IMG/VR virus record: IMGVR_UViG_3300045950_000091
Span: 1 to 21,188 of that record
From: a virus
Strand: one strand, 5' to 3'
DNA length: 21,188 nucleotides
Both the position numbers and the translations under genes were made by a program. Of this stretch, positions 5,641-11,869 are shown piece after piece (within the stretch, counting starts at the first letter, position 1; each line of letters opens with the position of its first letter). The notes under the pieces are model-generated. The model worked only from the letters and a program-made list of their open reading frames with translations, made no database searches and had not been told where the DNA came from.

Positions 5641-5704
5641 CTCGCCGATGCCATCCGAGCCGCCGAGCGTTAAGCCCGGTAGCTCCGGCTTGAAAAAAGT
5701 GTGA
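5492..5704 (+). CDS. Small membrane-type protein overlapping the small terminase gene
   Basis: This is a 70-aa product beginning MAWNWKKVTEGALLIG. Residues about 9-26 (EGALLIGTTVGAPLAAEY) and 31-47 (KWAIAAQTAAVLTAWL) form two modestly hydrophobic helices. The C-terminus is rich in Pro, Ser and Lys (MPSEPPSVKPGSSGLKKV). The layout resembles small phage membrane proteins, including two-helix holins, although no family can be assigned. The start is fixed by GGAGG nine bases upstream. It overlaps the preceding gene by 149 bases in the +1 frame and its stop overlaps the large terminase's GTG. Its sequence looks like the conserved partner, whereas the other frame is low complexity. Confidence 0.65.
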   Translation: MAWNWKKVTEGALLIGTTVGAPLAAEYLQQNPKWAIAAQTAAVLTAWLRNSPMPSEPPSVKPGSSGLKKV

Positions 5705-7320
5705 ACGGCATTTTTGATTTTGGTGTTGATAAAGCCGATAATCTCTACCTCACGGACTTTCTTGCCTTTCTGAAGACCTCTCCCGAACCCACGGACGACG
5801 ACATCTTTCAATACGTGCGTCGTGTGGCGGTAAGCGACACTTACTTTTTGGGTAAGTACATTCTGCAATACGACCGCTTGCGGTCGCATCTACATCGGGC
5901 CTTGTGTTCATGGGTGGATGAGCACGAACGTGATTACTTTTATTTCATCTATCCTGGACAGCACTATAAAACGACGGTTGGCAAGAGTTATCTTCTGCGC
6001 CGCATTATTAAGAATCCTAATATCCGGATTCTGCTGGGTTCGTCTTCGGAAGATAACTCCATGCGGATCATGCAGGAGATTCAGCAGCATTTCCAAAAGA
6101 ATCCACGTTTCCGCACGTTCTTCCCGGAGTTGATCCCAAAGTCTTTTGACTACAATTGGGGCAAAGAGCGCATGTTGGTGCCCAGGGACCGCATCTATAG
6201 CGAGATGACGATGGAGATATGCGGGATTGATACGAAGTTGACCTCGCGGCATTACGATCTAGTGTTTCTGACCGATATTATTGAGCAGCGCATGGCGGCA
6301 TCGGTGTCCTTGATGGAATACGCCAGGGAGTGGTTTGGACTCCTAAGACGTATTGTGGATCAAGAAGGCGGCCAGATCGCGGGTGAGAGTAATCGTTGGG
6401 CCGAAGACGACGTTGCAGGAGAGATTATCGCCACGGATTGTAAGCAGTACATTAACTTAAGCACGGGTGAGACCTTTGGTGATCCCAAAGGTAGGTTTTA
6501 TGTTCTGGAACGACAAGCCCGCGAGAAAGATAAGGACAACAACTGGAAGCCTATTCTACCGGAGGTCTATACCAATGAGTTTTATGACTTCATGGAGAAG
6601 AACTATCCAACGATCTATGATTGCCAGTACATGAATGAGCCGAAGATCAAAGAAGGTAAGTCACTGAAGAAAGACTGGCTACGTTACTGGCGTCCAGGGG
6701 ATGAGGGACCGTATTTTCTGGATGGTGAGTTTATTTGCCACTGGCATGAACTCGTGCATGATCAATTATGTGATCCCGCGCAATCCAAGCGCAAACAGGC
6801 TTCACGGGCGGCGATTATAGTAACGGCGATTGTGCCTAGACTTCGTTTGGTACTGGTACGTAAGGCTTGGGCCGGGCGAGTGGAACCCAGCGAATTAGTT
6901 TCTATGCTGTTGGATAACCAACTACGGTATCGGATACGTACGACGGCGATTGAGCAAGCTGGCAATCAGAGCTTATCTCATTGGACAGAGGTAATGTGTA
7001 AAGAAAAGAAACTGCGGATGAATGTTCAACAAGTAACTCCTTCCAATGTTCAGAAAGAGGTCCGTATCGTTAGTTATCTGGAGCCGTATTTCTCATCGGG
7101 GCGTATTTTGTTTGGGTCCGATATGGGCGATCTCGAAAGCGAGTATTTGAGTGTGTCATCTACCGAACGTAAGAGAAAGCAAGGCCGTAGTCTCGATCTT
7201 ATGGACGCTTTGGCCTATGGGCCGGAGATATGGGAGTTCCCGGCGGTGTACACTGGTAGTGACCTCTATGAAGAATACGTAGATCAAATTACTGGTAGGG
7301 ACCCGGTGACAGGATATTAA
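5701..7320 (+). CDS. terL: Terminase large subunit (packaging ATPase/nuclease)
   Basis: This 539-aa motor protein pumps DNA into the prohead and cuts it. The ATPase half has a variant Walker A, YPGQHYKTT (residues 84-92, Lys90), of the 'P-x-x-H-x-K-[ST]' kind common in podophage terminases, and a Walker B-like strand YDLVFLTDII (185-194, Asp192). GGQIAGES (223-230) may be the coupling motif. The nuclease half is RNase-H-like: CDPA (Asp358), IEQAGNQ (Glu418) and LMDALAYG (Asp502) supply acidic metal ligands. Length is normal. It starts with GTG inside the stop of the 70-aa gene (GTGA overlap), so coupled translation is likely. The next genes follow after a 50-base gap that holds a possible promoter. 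Confidence 0.93.
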   Translation: MNGIFDFGVDKADNLYLTDFLAFLKTSPEPTDDDIFQYVRRVAVSDTYFLGKYILQYDRLRSHLHRALCSWVDEHERDYFYFIYPGQHYKTTVGKSYLLRRIIKNPNIRILLGSSSEDNSMRIMQEIQQHFQKNPRFRTFFPELIPKSFDYNWGKERMLVPRDRIYSEMTMEICGIDTKLTSRHYDLVFLTDIIEQRMAASVSLMEYAREWFGLLRRIVDQEGGQIAGESNRWAEDDVAGEIIATDCKQYINLSTGETFGDPKGRFYVLERQAREKDKDNNWKPILPEVYTNEFYDFMEKNYPTIYDCQYMNEPKIKEGKSLKKDWLRYWRPGDEGPYFLDGEFICHWHELVHDQLCDPAQSKRKQASRAAIIVTAIVPRLRLVLVRKAWAGRVEPSELVSMLLDNQLRYRIRTTAIEQAGNQSLSHWTEVMCKEKKLRMNVQQVTPSNVQKEVRIVSYLEPYFSSGRILFGSDMGDLESEYLSVSSTERKRKQGRSLDLMDALAYGPEIWEFPAVYTGSDLYEEYVDQITGRDPVTGY

Positions 7321-7323
7321 TAG

Positions 7324-7352
7324 TTGACATCAGCAAGCTATTGTGGCATAGA
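7324..7352 (+). promoter_or_regulatory. Candidate internal promoter after the large terminase
   Basis: A perfect TTGACA (7324-7329) is followed after 17 bases by CATAGA (7347-7352). That -10 box is poor (three of six), but TGG immediately before it gives an extended -10 element. It sits in one of the few gaps of this operon, 20-50 bases ahead of the small basic gene cluster. Moderate to weak evidence. Confidence 0.35.
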
Positions 7353-7370
7353 TGGTTAGGGAATGAGATT

Positions 7371-7535
7371 ATGGCGGTAATCACTAGAGCGCAGTTCCCA
7401 AACCTAAGTAACAGAAGTTTCCTGTTGCTGAACCGCGTAGGCAAGGTGCGCTCGGTGCGTGGCCGGGCGCGCCTGCCTAAATTAACGGCGAAGCGCAGTC
7501 GGCGCTTACGCGTTAGGGTAGGGAGTGATGCCTAA
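7371..7535 (+). CDS. Small Arg-rich protein with a major-capsid-like N-terminus
   Basis: This is a 54-aa protein. Its first 12 residues, MAVITRAQFPNL, match the first 12 of the major capsid protein encoded at 12419 (MATITRAQFPNL) at 11 positions. The remainder is unlike capsid and strongly basic: 15 of 54 residues are Arg or Lys (for example SVRGRARLPKLTAKRSRRLR), which suggests nucleic-acid binding. The DNA of the shared stretch differs at 10 of 36 bases, mostly third positions, so the peptide has been kept by selection. A longer start at 7341 is possible, but 7371 aligns with the capsid start and follows a GGGAATGAG stretch. It overlaps the next gene by 8 bases. It may be a minor head or DNA-organising protein. 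Confidence 0.6.
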   Translation: MAVITRAQFPNLSNRSFLLLNRVGKVRSVRGRARLPKLTAKRSRRLRVRVGSDA

Positions 7536-7662
7536 ACGTCACATACGTAAACTCAACTTCTATATGCGTGGTAAGCCAGAGAAGAAGACCAGGGGTCTAC
7601 GTAGGGTCTCTGATCGAATAAGAAAAGTGAAATTACCTGAACGTGAGTACGAGTACTATTGA
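7528..7662 (+). CDS. Small basic protein (44 aa)
   Basis: The ORF starts at an ATG overlapping the previous stop, behind an AGGGAG ribosome site a few bases upstream. It begins MPKRHIRKLNFYMRGKPEKK, continues with RGLRRVSDRIRKVKL, and ends with acidic/aromatic EREYEYY. Sixteen of 44 residues are Lys or Arg. It probably binds nucleic acid or another virion component. I know no family. It is the second of four tiny basic genes in a row, all with good ribosome sites, between the large terminase and the portal. That shared context and the coupled start make a real gene likely. Confidence 0.6.
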   Translation: MPKRHIRKLNFYMRGKPEKKTRGLRRVSDRIRKVKLPEREYEYY

Positions 7663-7670
7663 GGTGCATT

Positions 7671-7730
7671 ATGGCAAAGCCGAAGAAGACCACGAAGAAA
7701 AAGAAAACCGGCAAGCTGTTCGGGTACTGA
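7671..7730 (+). CDS. Lys-rich 19-aa micropeptide
   Basis: A 19-codon ORF starts at 7671 after GAGGTG (7661-7666) and ends with TGA at 7728-7730. The peptide begins MAKPKKTTKKKKTGK and ends LFGY, with eight lysines. The ribosome site is well placed, and the ORF fits exactly between its neighbours (8-9-base gaps on both sides), which supports translation. It resembles protamine- or histone-tail-like peptides in composition only. It is too short for standard gene finders and would usually be missed. Confidence 0.5.
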   Translation: MAKPKKTTKKKKTGKLFGY

Positions 7731-7739
7731 GGTAGATGT

Positions 7740-7952
7740 ATGCCAACCGCTGGTAGTCGGGCCAAACGACAAGCTCGCAAAACCAAACTACGGGGGCCCA
7801 AAGAACGTAATAAAATGGCTACTGTGATGCGGGAGTTTCACCACGGTGCGTTGTATTCTTCCAGTGGTCAAAAAGTAACGGACCCGGCTCAAGCCGCGGC
7901 GATTGGTTACTCGGAAGTAAAGGCCAAGCGACAGCGGAAAAAGAAGGCATGA
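7740..7952 (+). CDS. Small basic phage protein, DUF6496-like
   Basis: This is a 70-aa protein with a basic N-terminus (GSRAKRQARKTKLRGPKERN), a central segment VMREFHHGALYSSSGQKVTD (29-48) and AAAIGYSEVKAK, ending KRQRKKKA. The central pattern 'V-M-x-E-F-x-x-G-x-L-x-S-x-x-G-x-K-V', followed by an A-I-x-S-E helix, is that of the DUF6496 family found in many phages and bacteria. Its function is unknown. Here it has extra basic flanks. GAGGT about nine bases upstream supports the start. It is the fourth in the cluster of tiny basic genes. Confidence 0.75.
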   Translation: MPTAGSRAKRQARKTKLRGPKERNKMATVMREFHHGALYSSSGQKVTDPAQAAAIGYSEVKAKRQRKKKA

Positions 7953-7958
7953 TGTGGA

Positions 7959-8204
7959 GTGGCAGAGAAAAAAGAACCCTTACCTTGGATAATGATTATA
8001 CAAACGCTGATTTCTGTAGTAACCATTGTCGGCGCATTCCTTGTGGGGTGGATGAATCTGCGGGATTCCGTTACCATCCTAAAGGTGGAACAGAGTAACT
8101 TGACGGATCGGATTAAGGAAATGAAGGCGGAGATTGATAGGTTGCAAACCGAACTCCGTCGGGTAGAGATGGAGCGAGAGCAGTTGCGGCGCGATGGGAG
8201 ATAG
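7959..8204 (+). CDS. Small inner-membrane protein with coiled coil
   Basis: This is an 81-aa protein with GTG start. Residues 8-31 (LPWIMIIQTLISVVTIVGAF) form one transmembrane helix after a short charged N-terminus. Residues 36-79 form a heptad-like coiled coil (DRIKEMKAEIDRLQTELRRV). One membrane helix followed by a charged coiled coil is also the layout of inner-membrane spanins and some small holin-associated proteins. No endolysin is nearby, so lysis is only one option. GAAGG 11 bases upstream supports the GTG. It is paired with the next gene, which has the same architecture. Confidence 0.7.
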   Translation: MAEKKEPLPWIMIIQTLISVVTIVGAFLVGWMNLRDSVTILKVEQSNLTDRIKEMKAEIDRLQTELRRVEMEREQLRRDGR

Positions 8205-8209
8205 CAGAA

Positions 8210-8482
8210 GTGAGCCGTTATGGGCCGATAGTAGTTCAGTCTCTAATTAACTGCGTTCTCACTATTGTCGCCTGTTGGTACTTGACTCAATATATCAGGG
8301 AGTCATTTGTCGTAATTCAGGATACGATTGGTGTGTTTTCGGAAAGTGTTATTGAGTTCAAAAAGGTCAATGCGCTATATTACGGTTTAATTACCGAGCA
8401 ACGGCAAATGCTCGTTGAAAACAACCGTTTGATTAAAGAAACTAAGGCGCAGATTAAAGCAGACTACAAAGCACAACGTTAA
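8210..8482 (+). CDS. Small inner-membrane protein, partner of the previous gene
   Basis: This is a 90-aa protein with GTG start, GGGAG about 9-12 bases upstream. Residues 6-28 (PIVVQSLINCVLTIVACWYL) are a transmembrane helix. Residues 40-88 are charged and helical (IEFKKVNALYYGLI, then NNRLIKETKAQIKADYKAQR). It is separated by five bases from the preceding membrane protein and its TAA overlaps the portal ATG, so the three genes are coupled. The two membrane proteins share layout but little sequence, so they may form a hetero-complex. Lysis, prohead docking at the membrane, or DNA ejection are possible roles. Confidence 0.7.
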   Translation: MSRYGPIVVQSLINCVLTIVACWYLTQYIRESFVVIQDTIGVFSESVIEFKKVNALYYGLITEQRQMLVENNRLIKETKAQIKADYKAQR

Positions 8483-10434
8483 TGCCACCCAATGACTTAC
8501 CAATTGATGCCGAAGTGGAACGCCTGGGCCAATGGCTCCAGGATCAGATTACACGTGCCAGGGGTCATCGTGAGGATGAGGAGCGCAAATGGAAACAGTT
8601 TGACCGTTATTATGAGTCCAAGCCGGATGTTGATAAGAAAGACTTCCCGTGGCCCGATGCGTCAAATGTATTCATTCCGATAACCCGCATTCACTCTGAT
8701 CTGATATTCTCTCGTATCTTAGCCTCGCTCTGGACGCAACAAGACGTGTGGATCGTCAAGTCGTACAACAAGCGCTACAAGGACTATGTTAGTGGTATTC
8801 AGCGTTTGTTGAACTGGACGGCGAAAGAGCGCATGCAAGCCAATAAGACCAGCAAACCCGCGGTCAAGCAGATCGTTAAACGTGGAACGAGTATATTCAA
8901 GCTCTATTGGAGACGGCTGGTAAAACCGGTGTTTATGGTAGATGATGCCGGGGAACTGCAAAAAGACACACAGTTGTTTTATGACGCTCCGGCATTGGAT
9001 TGGGTGCGGGTGGAGGACTTTCTTATTCCTGATCCTAACCTTACCAAGCGCGATCAGCACATATGGCAGGCGGAGGAGATACGGCTAACTTGGACACAGC
9101 TTAATGAATTGGCGTTTAATGGCTTCTTTGATAGTAACCGCTTGGAAGAGTTCAAGCCGTATCTTACTACTCATTGGAACCAATACCAGTCCAGTACTGA
9201 GGAGCTACACGGCATCAATCGTGTGGAAAATGCTATTATCCCTATTTACGAAACCTATGCCTGGTTGGATATAAATAACGACAATCTAGCGGAACCGGTA
9301 ATTATCTGGGTAGAGCGCTACAGCGGTAAAGTGCTGAAAATGGCCTACAACGATGATCCCTTGGGGCGCTCACCGTATCTTCCTATTCAGTTCATGCCGA
9401 GAGAGGATTGGTTTTATGGCATTGGGGTGCCGGAGATGTTGGAACACCTCAATCGTGAAATCAATACCATGCATAACCAGCGCAGAGATAACGCCACGAT
9501 TGCCAATATACGCCAACCCATAGTGCGGACGGGATCGGATTGCACGCTTAAGCCCGGTGTAAGGATGTTTCCTGGATTGCCGATCTTTACCGAAGACCCT
9601 GCTAGGGATTTGAGTTTGTTGCAGTTGGGTGATGTGTACCCATCGGCGAGTTCAGATGAGATATTGGATTTGCAATATTGCGAACGTACCACTGGCGTTA
9701 CGGACCCGATGGTGGGGCGTTTAGGAAGTGGTATGGGCACTCGTACCCCGGCGGCATTGGGTATATCGTTGATGCAGCAATCCGCATCCCGTATGCAGAT
9801 CGGTATAGACGACATCCGTGAAACGTTTGAAGAGATCGGCTATCGCACGTTGGAACTCTACGGCCGTTACAAAGACTCTGCGGAGGGCATTATCGGTAAG
9901 TTGTTCGACGGCGAGCCGGAGACCATTAATAAAGTCATGGAAGTATTGTCACTCCCGGTGACAGAACTCCGTGAGCATTTTGTAATGGATATGTCGGTGG
10001 TGTCGCAGACGATCAACCGTGAAGTTGCTCAGCAGATGCATCAAGCCAAGATTCAGATGAAGATGAATATAGGTCAGCAGATGATGCAGTTGGGGCAAAT
10101 GCTAATCAATCCGCAAATGCCACCGGAGTTCAAAAAGCCTCTGGGGGATTTGGCGATTAAGCTCGTTAAGGACCTCGATAAGGACCTTGTGCGTTGGCAG
10201 GAGTTGTTTGACGAACGTGACCCGACGCAATATGCGCCGATGTTAGAGGAGGTGCAGCAATATGGCATGGGTGGAGGAGGACTACCTGGATCAGTTCCGC
10301 CAGGTGATAGCGAGGCCGGAATTGCTGGAGCGCTACCTGAGCCGGGTTTTGGCGGTAATGGTCTCGCTGGTCCGCAGCCGGGTGTGGGAGGCGGCGGACT
10401 ACCCGGATTACAGGGGCCTCCAGCAAGAGTTTAA
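8482..10434 (+). CDS. Portal protein (head-to-tail connector)
   Basis: This is a 650-aa protein of the podophage/P22-type portal class, the dodecameric ring through which DNA is packaged and ejected. Typical features include FPWPDASNVFIPITRIHSD (about 55-73), IVKRGTSIFKLYW, DWVRVEDFLIPDPNL, the middle strand WFYGIGVPEMLEHLNREIN (310-328) followed by NQRRDNATIAN, and GVTDPMVGRLGSGMGTRTP (410-428), which precedes the helical crown region (QMHQAKIQMKMNIGQQMMQ). From residue about 593 the C-terminus is Gly/Pro-rich. That stretch is entirely overlapped by the next gene in the +1 frame, so it is probably an overprinted extension. The start overlaps the upstream stop (TAATG). Confidence 0.9.
   Translation: MPPNDLPIDAEVERLGQWLQDQITRARGHREDEERKWKQFDRYYESKPDVDKKDFPWPDASNVFIPITRIHSDLIFSRILASLWTQQDVWIVKSYNKRYKDYVSGIQRLLNWTAKERMQANKTSKPAVKQIVKRGTSIFKLYWRRLVKPVFMVDDAGELQKDTQLFYDAPALDWVRVEDFLIPDPNLTKRDQHIWQAEEIRLTWTQLNELAFNGFFDSNRLEEFKPYLTTHWNQYQSSTEELHGINRVENAIIPIYETYAWLDINNDNLAEPVIIWVERYSGKVLKMAYNDDPLGRSPYLPIQFMPREDWFYGIGVPEMLEHLNREINTMHNQRRDNATIANIRQPIVRTGSDCTLKPGVRMFPGLPIFTEDPARDLSLLQLGDVYPSASSDEILDLQYCERTTGVTDPMVGRLGSGMGTRTPAALGISLMQQSASRMQIGIDDIRETFEEIGYRTLELYGRYKDSAEGIIGKLFDGEPETINKVMEVLSLPVTELREHFVMDMSVVSQTINREVAQQMHQAKIQMKMNIGQQMMQLGQMLINPQMPPEFKKPLGDLAIKLVKDLDKDLVRWQELFDERDPTQYAPMLEEVQQYGMGGGGLPGSVPPGDSEAGIAGALPEPGFGGNGLAGPQPGVGGGGLPGLQGPPARV
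10246..10254 (+). promoter_or_regulatory. Strong ribosome-binding site inside the portal gene
   Basis: GAGGAGGTG at 10246-10254 is a near-perfect Shine-Dalgarno sequence placed seven bases before ATG 10262. It lies within the portal coding sequence and directs translation of the overlapping 87-aa gene. Confidence 0.75.
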
Positions 10435-10525
10435 GGCTTATGAGCGCATCTTTCGCATTTTGCCAACTAGCGTTTTAAATGAACGCGCGACGGAAGAGGC
10501 AGAAAATAATATATTGACAAGCTAA
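10262..10525 (+). CDS. Helical 87-aa protein overlapping the portal gene
   Basis: The protein begins MAWVEEDYLDQFRQVIARPE and is helical throughout (LLERYLSRVLAVMVSLVRSR, then DYRGLQQEFKAYERIFRIL), with a mixed-charge tail. The composition is that of a normal soluble protein, unlike the Gly/Pro-rich portal tail that shares its DNA. A GAGGAGGTG ribosome site supports the start. It overlaps the portal by 173 bases in the +1 frame. I do not recognise the family. A position between portal and scaffold suggests a head assembly factor or minor virion protein. The end of the gene contains the -35 element of a candidate promoter for the scaffold. Confidence 0.7.
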   Translation: MAWVEEDYLDQFRQVIARPELLERYLSRVLAVMVSLVRSRVWEAADYPDYRGLQQEFKAYERIFRILPTSVLNERATEEAENNILTS

Positions 10526-10542
10526 GTCCTTTGTGATATTTG
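10514..10542 (+). promoter_or_regulatory. Candidate promoter ahead of the scaffold and capsid genes
   Basis: TTGACA (10514-10519) is followed after 17 bases by TATTTG (10537-10542), and TGA directly before it makes an extended -10 element. It lies just ahead of the scaffold gene (ATG 10564, ribosome site GGGGG at 10555-10559). The design matches the candidate promoter at 7324-7352. It would give extra transcription of the capsid genes. Confidence 0.42.
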
Positions 10543-10563
10543 GTTTAATCTGAAGGGGGCTTT

Positions 10564-11421
10564 ATGGCTGATGCTGTAAATGACCAACAGCCACAACCAA
10601 AATCTAGTATTCTGGAAACCCGCCTGGATGACCCTACTATCCCCGAAGAGTTGCGGGGGAAAACCACTAAAGAACTCATAGAAGCCTTCCAAACGGCACA
10701 AACCCAAAATAAGGAATATCAGAAAGCTTGGGACGGACTCGCAGCTTATGGCGAGCATTTGACACGTCAAGCCAAGACGGAACCCCAACGAGAAAATCAA
10801 CCCCCTGCTGCCGATCAGATTCTAAAAGAGCGTCTAGGTGAAGACGGCTACCAGGCTCTTGAGGAAGCCACCCGTAAGCGCTATGCGCCACTAGCGGTTA
10901 CATTATCACTGCGGGCGGTGCAAAGTGAACTCGCGGCGGTGAAGGAAGATACTGTTAAGCGCTATGGTGCTGAGGCCGTAGGTCCTTTGGTGGATGAATG
11001 GGAAAAGCAAATAAATTATGAGCTGGCTAATAATCCCTCGGCGCTAGATACATTCGTCGTGCCAGGGACTCTGCGCCGTGCGATGGATATGAAGCTCGGA
11101 GCCAACTTGGATAAGATTCGCAGCGCTCAAGAGAAGGAATCAGAAAAACGTCGCCAGCAGGAAAAAGAAGACGAACAAAGAACCGAGCCCAAAGAGACCG
11201 AGCGGTATACGCGTCAAACTGCTTTATCCCCCGGAATCGCTTCTCCACGTGTAGCGGAGGTACGCCCACGTAGGTATGACCAAGATGAGACGGATACCGC
11301 TCGGTTTTTCGGTTTTGAGCCGAAACAACTAGATGAGGATTTAGGTGAGTTTGGTGAAGGTCCGATAGACGTGTTTGCGTATCAGCGTTGGCGGAACGAA
11401 AAGAAAGCGGCAAAGAAGTAA
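10564..11421 (+). CDS. Capsid scaffolding protein
   Basis: This is a 285-aa, highly charged, mostly helical protein with a Gln/Pro-rich start, directly upstream of the head genes. PTIPEELRGKTTKELIEAFQ (24-43) resembles the N-terminal helix of phage scaffolds of the type 'P-x-x-l-r-G-K-t-x-x-E-L-i'. A long charged helix follows (QEKESEKRRQQEKEDEQR, about 190-210). The last residues, FAYQRWRNEKKAAKK, form a basic helix, as in scaffolds that bind capsid through their C-terminus. It would guide prohead assembly and then leave or be cleaved; no protease gene is seen nearby. An antisense frame at 11027-11779 is a shadow. Start supported by AGGGGG. Confidence 0.82.
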   Translation: MADAVNDQQPQPKSSILETRLDDPTIPEELRGKTTKELIEAFQTAQTQNKEYQKAWDGLAAYGEHLTRQAKTEPQRENQPPAADQILKERLGEDGYQALEEATRKRYAPLAVTLSLRAVQSELAAVKEDTVKRYGAEAVGPLVDEWEKQINYELANNPSALDTFVVPGTLRRAMDMKLGANLDKIRSAQEKESEKRRQQEKEDEQRTEPKETERYTRQTALSPGIASPRVAEVRPRRYDQDETDTARFFGFEPKQLDEDLGEFGEGPIDVFAYQRWRNEKKAAKK

Positions 11422-11422
11422 T

Positions 11423-11860
11423 ATGCAGGTATTTGGTGATTTGGGTAAAGTTGCGGTTGATATTTTGGACCATCTGGACCGTAAAGACCCCGCGTTTAAG
11501 CACGTGATGCTTACCGACACGGAGAAAAGCAATATCTATCATTTCATTATGAATGGCTATGTGCCGATGCGCGATGATGAAGTGATGAAGACGTTGGATT
11601 TGGCCGTGGACGGTTTGCATCGGGTGGGCGATGCGGTTATTTATAAAGTCCCAATTGAGCGTTGGATGGAAATTCAGGAATATTACCGCCAACAAGACTA
11701 CGATATTCGTGTTGGCATCCGTGAGAACGCGCCGCGGATTGCCGGTGGCGGGAACCCAGAGATGGCCGAGGCATTTCACGGCAAACCGGAAGGCGAACCG
11801 CAGACGATAACGTTACCGAAAACAGTACGAGGTCCGGGACGACCCCCTAAAGAAGTGTGA
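11423..11860 (+). CDS. Hypothetical head-module protein with AT-hook-like tail
   Basis: From ATG 11423, one base past the scaffold stop, the protein has 145 aa. An upstream start at 11375 would overlap the scaffold by 47 bases and adds an unlikely basic leader. It begins MQVFGDLGKVAVDILDHLDR and is helical to about residue 95 (IERWMEIQEYYRQQDYDI). The tail is Pro/Gly-rich and ends RGPGRPPKEV, where the G-R-P core resembles an AT-hook. I do not know the family. Its place between scaffold and capsid suggests a role in head assembly or DNA contact. The ribosome site is weak, so translation may depend on coupling with the scaffold gene. Confidence 0.7.
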   Translation: MQVFGDLGKVAVDILDHLDRKDPAFKHVMLTDTEKSNIYHFIMNGYVPMRDDEVMKTLDLAVDGLHRVGDAVIYKVPIERWMEIQEYYRQQDYDIRVGIRENAPRIAGGGNPEMAEAFHGKPEGEPQTITLPKTVRGPGRPPKEV

Positions 11861-11869
11861 GGACTCATT

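Noticed and set aside
7341-7370. Ten-residue upstream extension of the Arg-rich small protein
   Set aside because: The start at 7371 aligns exactly with the capsid start, and the extension overlaps the candidate promoter.
11027-11779. 250-codon open frame on the minus strand
   Set aside because: It lies across the scaffold gene and the following gene, has no ribosome site, and the sense frames explain the DNA better.
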